A DNA stretch of 64,000 bases from Diabrotica undecimpunctata (lineage: Eukaryota > Arthropoda > Insecta > Coleoptera > Chrysomelidae). Positions 57,750 through 64,000 of this stretch are shown piece after piece. The first letter of the stretch is position 1; the number at the start of each line of letters is the position of its first letter. A program made the translations under genes and the position numbers. The stretch covers positions 56,151,739-56,215,738 of the forward strand of contig NC_092807.1 of assembly GCF_040954645.1 (NCBI RefSeq), read 5' to 3'. The notes beneath the pieces were generated by a model, which was not told the origin of the DNA, searched no databases, and saw only the letters and a program-made list of their open reading frames with translations.

Positions 57750-59260
57750 GAGTGTCCCATAATTAATTAGACATTAGCTAATTGGTGATAGCTGAGGACA
57801 TGTACCAACTCATAAAGCCCCCCATAAAATTATTAATCCTTCCAAGATATAGTAAACTGATCACCGGCATTCTTTGGAGATAGGTAAACTCATCACCGCA
57901 GATAAGTAAACTCATCACCAGCATTTTTGGCCTAAGGCACTGGTTTCTAATGCAGAAGATTGCCTGTTACCTGTTATACTTCTCGTTTATGGGGTAATTG
58001 ATTAAATTCAGAAATTATTTTAAGCAAATTATTGCTTTAAAATATATCTTAATCTGTCAACCTAAACGGTTTTAAGGTCTGAAAATTCAGTTGCATAGGT
58101 TTTCGATAGTCAACTTTATAATGAAAATATTTATGAGCATGTGCTGTTTCTGTTTACGTCGAAAATAGTTCCCGAAAACTTAGAAATAGAAAAACTTATT
58201 AACTAATTAGGAATTTATTAGTTAAGACAGAATGAATCAAAATGCTTAAGTTCAATTTACTGGTATTTATAAACGGTCAAATCCTATTTGATGAAACATT
58301 ATTCTGTGAAAACAGCAAAAAAATAAAAAAATTGAATATGCTTCTAAATATGCAGGGTGTTTCACTCTACCACCGTTCACGAAACATGGAAATTGTGTCA
58401 AGTAAGAAAAATAGCGAAGTTGTCTAAAATTAAGTGGCCTATCACCAAAAATTATACATGTGGCATGATTTAGGCTGTTTTTTATTAGAAAACCATGTTT
58501 AATATTTCACCGATTCACACTTATTATTATTACCGTACTTTTCTCAAATGGATAATGCAGAAGTAACATAGATATTTTACATACATACTTTGGTTTGTAT
58601 CTAACAGTTTTGTAAATAATAATGTTGTTATTCTTATTGCAATTAAAATTCAGAAAATTTAACCAACTAAACTTAATTAATTAAATGGTGTCTGATGTAA
58701 AACTGTCATAATAAAAAAAAACCAAAAATCTTTTGCGTCACATCCATAGGTGGAAAGTTAACGTACATAAGTAATATCTGGCATACTTTTTGAGATATTC
58801 AATGTTTTAGAATGATCTACTTAAAATCTAAAACTTTTTTTTGGGTACGTGAAACACATAACTCTGAAATGATATAACTAAGACTCTATTTCGATTGATT
58901 AAAACATATGAATATTATAAGTGATAATGTGACTTTAACAATTTAATCAGAAATCTAAAAACGTAATATCAGAAGGGGTAATCTACTTATAGCAACAAAG
59001 TCATATTATGCCTTGTCTACAAGACACATCTTGTACAGTTGACTTAAATAACTTAATTAAGCTGATTTTATTTTCTGTTTGCGGTTTGCAAGAGGTTTAC
59101 GATCTATACCTGCCACGTAATGCACTTAGACCAGTGATGAGTTTACCAATCTCTCTGTTTTTCTCTCTATTTTTAAGGCGGTGATGAGTTTGTATTGTAC
59201 TATGTACGAGGGTATTTATGCTAATTGGTGATGAGTTTACGTGTACCCATGGCTGACATC
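57750..59260. mobile_element. Possible non-autonomous element with sub-terminal GTAAACTCATCACC repeats
   Basis: GTAAACTSATCACC occurs at 57852-57865, 57884-57897 and 57906-57919. Its inverse (GGTGATGAGTTTAC or close variants) occurs at 59133-59146, 59180-59191 and 59227-59240. Clusters of the same short motif in opposite orientation at both ends of a 1.4-kb non-coding segment are typical of DNA transposon sub-terminal binding sites. Exact termini were not found. Confidence 0.5.
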
Positions 59261-59312
59261 AAAATAAAGCGTTTGAGCTCAAATTGCTTATGCAAAATGT
59301 TAGTTTTCGTTC

Positions 59313-59519
59313 TACAGGGTGATTCATTAATATTTTTTTATATTATTTTCAGGGATATATTAAAAACTATTACACCGATTTAAGTTAAATTTGGTATCTT
59401 GCTATTATTTGGTATGATTAATATGAAAATAATATTAGTTTTACCATTGACACTAGGTGGCGCCACCTACTATAACATTGGTACATTAATGTGGCCATAA
59501 TTTTTTTGTCCGCCCTGTA
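59313..59519. mobile_element. Short MITE-like element, TACAGGGYG termini
   Basis: TACAGGGTG at 59313 and CGCCCTGTA ending at 59519 are inverted. The 207-bp body is AT-rich and contains the palindrome AGGTGGCGCCACCT. No coding. Confidence 0.55.
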
Positions 59520-59819
59520 TAAATATTCTAGGAAGAAAATTTGAAATAACATTTATTTCTTCACAAAAAAGATATTCTTGTTTCAAATCAAAAAAGTACA
59601 CCGTTTCCGAAATAAACGTATTTTTTAGAGACGTGCATAAAATGAAAAAATTTCACAAAAACTTATATAAATTCAAACATTATTCAAAAGGTCTTAAATA
59701 CCAGTCAAAATTTAACGTATTAGTAGTAGATAATTATTTTTGCAAACAAAATGCATATGAATCAAGCAGCAGTATTAGATTATAAAAAAGCAGCTGGTAA
59801 TTTAGATACTAATACAGGT

Positions 59820-61645
59820 ATTATTGGAAACCAAAATAATAGTATTTGAAGCACCAACGTTTCAATTGCACAGGAACATGCGGATAACAGAACTCAAAAA
59901 AGAAAAGTCAAAAACAAAACGGAACTTCAACAAGTGGGAAAAAAAGAAAGTCGTACACGTTAATACGTGGAAGTGCAATAAACGAAAACTAAGTTACGTA
60001 GCTGAAGATGTGTAAAAAAAAGGAACGACTATTTCTACAAGAGAAATAAAAGCCGTGTTTTCTTGTAGAATGAAATTCTTTAAAAAATGTACACATAGTA
60101 ATAGGCTCACTATTTTTATTCACTATTGAAGCTCTACGGCTTATTATAATATCAAACGTCAATTTATTGTGTCTTGTGTGGAAAGTAAACCCACAGCAAC
60201 AATGAGACGAAACGTCACAAAACCAAAACAAAGTACGCTGATTTATAAATTTTTCATCAACAATGTAGCCATTAAACTATATAAAACTGTTTTTAAATAC
60301 GCTGGCAATTTCAACTTCGGTTGTTACAATTGCTTAAAAAACAAACAACCTGGGGGAATAATTGAATCAGACAAAAGGGAACGACAAGCTCCTAGTAACA
60401 AAACATCCGAAGTTGTTATCCCGAACGTACGAGAGTCATTACTCTAGAGAATAATACATATCGAGAAAATGTATCAACTTTACATAAAACACTGTGCGAA
60501 CACCAATATACCTACGTCTGAAATTGCTAAATAATGGGTTTATACACATGTTTTTAATGCACAATTTAAGTTGAAATTCAAAGTTGTAGAAAATGACAAA
60601 TGTGATACTTGTGATATGTACTGCAGCCAATTGAAAGACCCCCTTTTTAGTTCAACCGACCAAGAAAACTTACAGAAAAGGTATAATGCTCACCTAGCCT
60701 ATGCAAAGAAAAGATTTGATTTAAAAATGCTGATAAGGATATTGCCAAACATAATAAAAAAACATAAAGTATTGACTGCAGATCTGCAAAAATGTTTGCT
60801 TACTCCGATGTTGACATGTGGATTAAATTTCTACAAACAGAAATTATGGACATTTGATTTAACTATTCATGAAGCATCAGACGGAAGAGCTCATTGTATG
60901 ATATGGTACGAATCAAAAGCTGGCCGCGGTGGTGACGAGATAGCATCGGCCCTTCTCAAATAGGCAAAATTAGTAATTCCCAATGATGATGTCGAAGAAA
61001 TAACTTTGTGGTCAGTCAATTGGTATGGGCAAAATAAGAACATTATGCTAATAGCTTCTTTATTTTGGATTTTCTATAAATGGTAACAAATTAAGGTTAT
61101 TATTCACAAATTTTTGCTTAAAGGCCATACGTATATGAAGATCGATACAATACACGATCTGATTGAGAAAAAGCAAATAATATGAGTATTCAAACCCCTT
61201 GGGATTAGCAACAATCTATACATGGTTGTTCACCAAAGATATTAGTTCATAATGTGGAATTAAATAACTTTAAAAAATTCACTGATCTGTATAAAAAATC
61301 CACAGGAATTAATGCAAATTTTAAATAGGAACAAATACCGCTGGTATACAGAAAATTTTAGATTTCCGAATGTGTCCATTTTCACCAAGAAAACGTAGAC
61401 GAGCTGTATTACAAAACAGCTTTTGACGAAGAATTTAAAGATCTTAGCTTAAAGAGAGAAAACACTACATTTTCTCAATGTCTTGCCATAAGTCGAACAT
61501 AACAAAAACCAATATTTTTAGCAAAATGCAACGATTTAATGTCATTATTACCGTTTTTATCCAGTGAATGTCATGCCTATTATAAGTCTTTGCCTAAAGT
61601 TGAGCATGCTTCCAATTTTCCGGAATATAAAATGAATAATTAATA
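59820..61645 (+). pseudogene. DUF7869-type gene family relic 2, nearly full length
   Basis: The Lys-rich N-terminus (RITELKKEKSKTKRNFNKW) leads to LKNKQPGGIIESDKRERQAP (60340-60390). A 130-codon frame then carries ENDKCDTCDMYC and VLTADLQKCLLTPMLTCGLN (60770-60830), followed by LWTFDLTIHEASDGRAHCMI and GRGGDEIASALLK. After a TAG at 60961 the same frame gives VEEITLWSVNWYGQNKNIML and HKFLLKGHTYMKIDTIHDLI. These are the DNCxGQN and GHTxMExDxxH boxes with Asp and Glu changed (SVNW, MKID). C-terminal text ends near 61640. It parallels relic 1. At least six stops or shifts. The conserved acidic boxes suggest a nuclease-like fold, but that is inference. Confidence 0.8.
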
Positions 61646-62472
61646 AATGAACTTATGACTAAATTTTTTATTTCAAAGCGAAAACTCTTCAAAAGATGTT
61701 TAATTACCATAACATATTACAATAGCATCAGGAGCTATAACATTATGTCATGAACTTATGTAAACGATTAAAGGTAAACAACACTATGTTTATTAAAAAA
61801 ACCTATTTATGTTTATGTTTATTAAAATTCATTCCTACCTAAATTAAGTTTAAACTGCAGTAATACATACAAAAGTAGTTAATTATTCTATGTGTCTTTT
61901 AAATGACAATTTAGTGTTGATAATTAAAAAGGCTTAATAATAATAATTATTTTCGAGGTACGGCATACTATAAACCGCCTTTTCTCAAAAGTACATTTCA
62001 TGACATAGTGTAGTTTACTTCTGACACACAGATATTTTTTCCCATATTGTTAGCACATAATATCAACTGCATGTGAATCAAGAATGATTTTTCATCCATT
62101 TTTTCCGTTTTTTTTGGCCATTTTTACACTGAAACCTCTCTGAATTCGAACACATTTTTCGAAGATTGTTGTTTTTTCATATGTTAAGCACTTAACTTTA
62201 TTTAAATGTGACAAATAATGATTTTTGTTTCCTTCGCTCTTTATCCGAGTCGTGATGAACATTTAAATATTATAATTTATGGAATAAATTATTTATTAAA
62301 AGTAATTATATTTAATTTTAAATATTGAAAGGACAATCAAATAGAGAAATGAATGAAGAGAAGTAGTGGAAATAGCGAAGTCACACCAGAAACTGTAAAA
62401 CCAACCCCAGGATGGGATGATACCCCACACAAAAAGGATCTTCAAGTAAAAACAGCTTCAGTTTCTTTGGAA

Positions 62473-62475
<3 letters not shown>
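61646..62475. other. No gene recognised
   Basis: AT-rich. A short frame from 62353 (MKRSSGNSEVTPETVKPTPG) runs into the TA repeat and has no recognisable domain. Confidence 0.5.

Positions 62476-62546
<71 letters not shown>
62476..62546. repeat. (TA)n microsatellite
   Basis: About 70 bp of perfect TA. Confidence 0.95.
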
Positions 62547-62551
<5 letters not shown>

Positions 62552-62699
62552 CTATTATATATATTATAACTATTATAAGATAACCTTTTTTCAATTTCTA
62601 TTTATATTTCTAAGTGTAATTAAACTGGTCTTTCTCATCACTTTTGGCATCACCTCTGTCAGAATTATTTCCGTCATTTGGATAATGCAAAGTTAGTTA

Positions 62700-62815
62700 A
62701 ACTTCGTCAATTTCCTTAGCCACAGTATCGTCATCTTTTAAACTCTCATATATTTTTAACAATTCCTCCTTATTTTTGGGATTATTAGGATCATATTTTT
62801 TCATCATTGTTTCTA
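62700..62815 (-). CDS. Short unrecognised coding-like frame (possible exon)
   Basis: Minus strand: MMKKYDPNNPKNKEELLKIY, then ESLKDDDTVAKEIDEV and a stop. It is charged, helical-looking and free of low-complexity bias. It is preceded by TTTGTGGTTTAG, which could be a splice acceptor. No family recognised. It may be a host exon or gag debris. 62830-64000 shows no recognisable gene. Confidence 0.25.
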
Positions 62816-64000
62816 AACCACAAACAGTATTTATTAATTACCACGATTGCCCAGCGTATTATATATTATACGCAAGAATCAACGACCTTCAAAATACTCA
62901 CCAGTATAAATTTCAATACTATTTATATAACTATTCCATATTTAGAGCCTTACTAGTTAAGCGCTATAAAATATTATCTGAAATAAGTCGAAAAAGTTCT
63001 ATAAACTCTCTTAAAATGTAACCGGTGCACTATTATACATCCTAAGAAAACTAAGCACAAAACTAATCACCCTTTACCGCGAAGCGAATATAAATTTCTA
63101 ATGGTATCATAAAGAGTTACCTTTTAACATCTACTCTTTAACCTATATTGGGAAAACAATTTTTTCTTTTATCTGGCGGACTTTGGTAGCATTTAGTCAA
63201 AGTGTTATCTTTCAATTGTTTCGTTTTATACATTTTATACCCCCCCCCCCTCCAATGATACCGATAATGAGCAACGAGGCCATCCTATTATTCTTGTATA
63301 TTACGACCAGCTTGTTATCGTTTAATATCACTTTTTAGCCGTTTTGATAATCACATTAATAATTATAAGTGAGTAAAACAACATTTAAGTTATTTTTTAA
63401 GTAATATTAACATTAGCATATTATTTTTACATTACAGTATTTAAAAAAAAGACTAAATATGAAAGTAGCTTTAGTAAAATTTTGTACTTATTTTATACAA
63501 AGTACTTTAAATTTATATACTATTAAAGTGTATATCTGATATCGGTTCATTCTAACAACTCATCAAAAATGTATGGCAAAAGCTTTTTCCTTTAAAGAGC
63601 GATTATAATTTTCTTAAGTAGTATTTATAAAAGCATTTATTTACTTACACAAAAGTATTTTCGACCCAATTTTGAAATACAGTATGTGTGGGCCTTACTC
63701 CTAAGTAAATATTTATTGTCGAAATGAATGTCTGCTCTTGAATATTAACGAAGGTAAATAATTCACGAAAAACCTGTTAAAATATTGAACAGGTATTCAT
63801 AGCACGGCTTATTAAAGTTTTAATCCCAAGTTGGTATTTTACCTAATTAATTTGCATTGGTATAAGATACAGCAGACGAAATAGTATAATTTAAATATTA
63901 AAACAACTGCTTTTATATAGAGTCATCAAACAAAATTCCATTCAATAAACTAAGGAAATAAAAGACCTTTGTTTGTTTGGAAACCTAAATATTTCCACTG

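Overview
The window looks like AT-rich insect nuclear DNA that is almost entirely transposable elements. I base 'insect' on the element mix: Jockey, CR1-like, RTE and I-like retrotransposons, a Penelope-like element, DIRS, piggyBac, Tc1 and hAT transposons, and tRNA-derived SINEs. A beetle is possible, but nothing here proves the order. I found no gene I would call an intact, functioning host gene. All family assignments come from motif recognition by eye, with no database search.

Layout. 0-8.5 kb: a retrotransposon gag fragment, a SINE embedded in a pentamer microsatellite, a dead piggyBac, a Penelope-like RT plus GIY-YIG fragment, and a palindrome built from 322-bp tandem units. 9.5-17.5 kb: an inverted-repeat element, a nearly full-length I-like LINE, a second piggyBac, and Jockey and hAT-like scraps. 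19.1-27.1 kb: a five-level nest. A Jockey RT gene is split by a hAT transposon, which is split by a DIRS element, which holds a SINE, a 2-kb array of hairpin repeats and a small RTE fragment. 28-33 kb: RTE and Jockey fragments, and a Tc1 relic next to an RTE insertion with target-site duplications (TSDs). 35-39.8 kb: a CR1-like LINE with ORF1, ORF2 and an (AAAT)n tail, carrying two later LINE insertions with TSDs. 40-47 kb: a third piggyBac, a decayed RTE, and a gag-only LINE derivative. 47-51 kb: a second SINE family, a hAT transposase in two opposed pieces, a GC-rich TIR element and a nearly pure A/T tract. 52-61.6 kb: a 114-bp perfect tandem duplication, two decayed copies of a DUF7869-type gene family, a 1.9-kb foldback element that carries a gene fragment, and small MITE-like repeats. 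The rest has no recognisable gene.

How the parts relate. These are not cooperating genes. The window is a record of successive insertions. Several nesting events can be proved from the sequence, because a reading frame resumes on the other side of an insert or because matching TSDs flank it. The most unusual items are the DIRS element with its termini and internal complementary region still legible, the hairpin array in which different stems share one loop sequence, and the foldback element with the captured gene piece. I did not find a convincing new functional system such as a defence locus, operon or CRISPR array.
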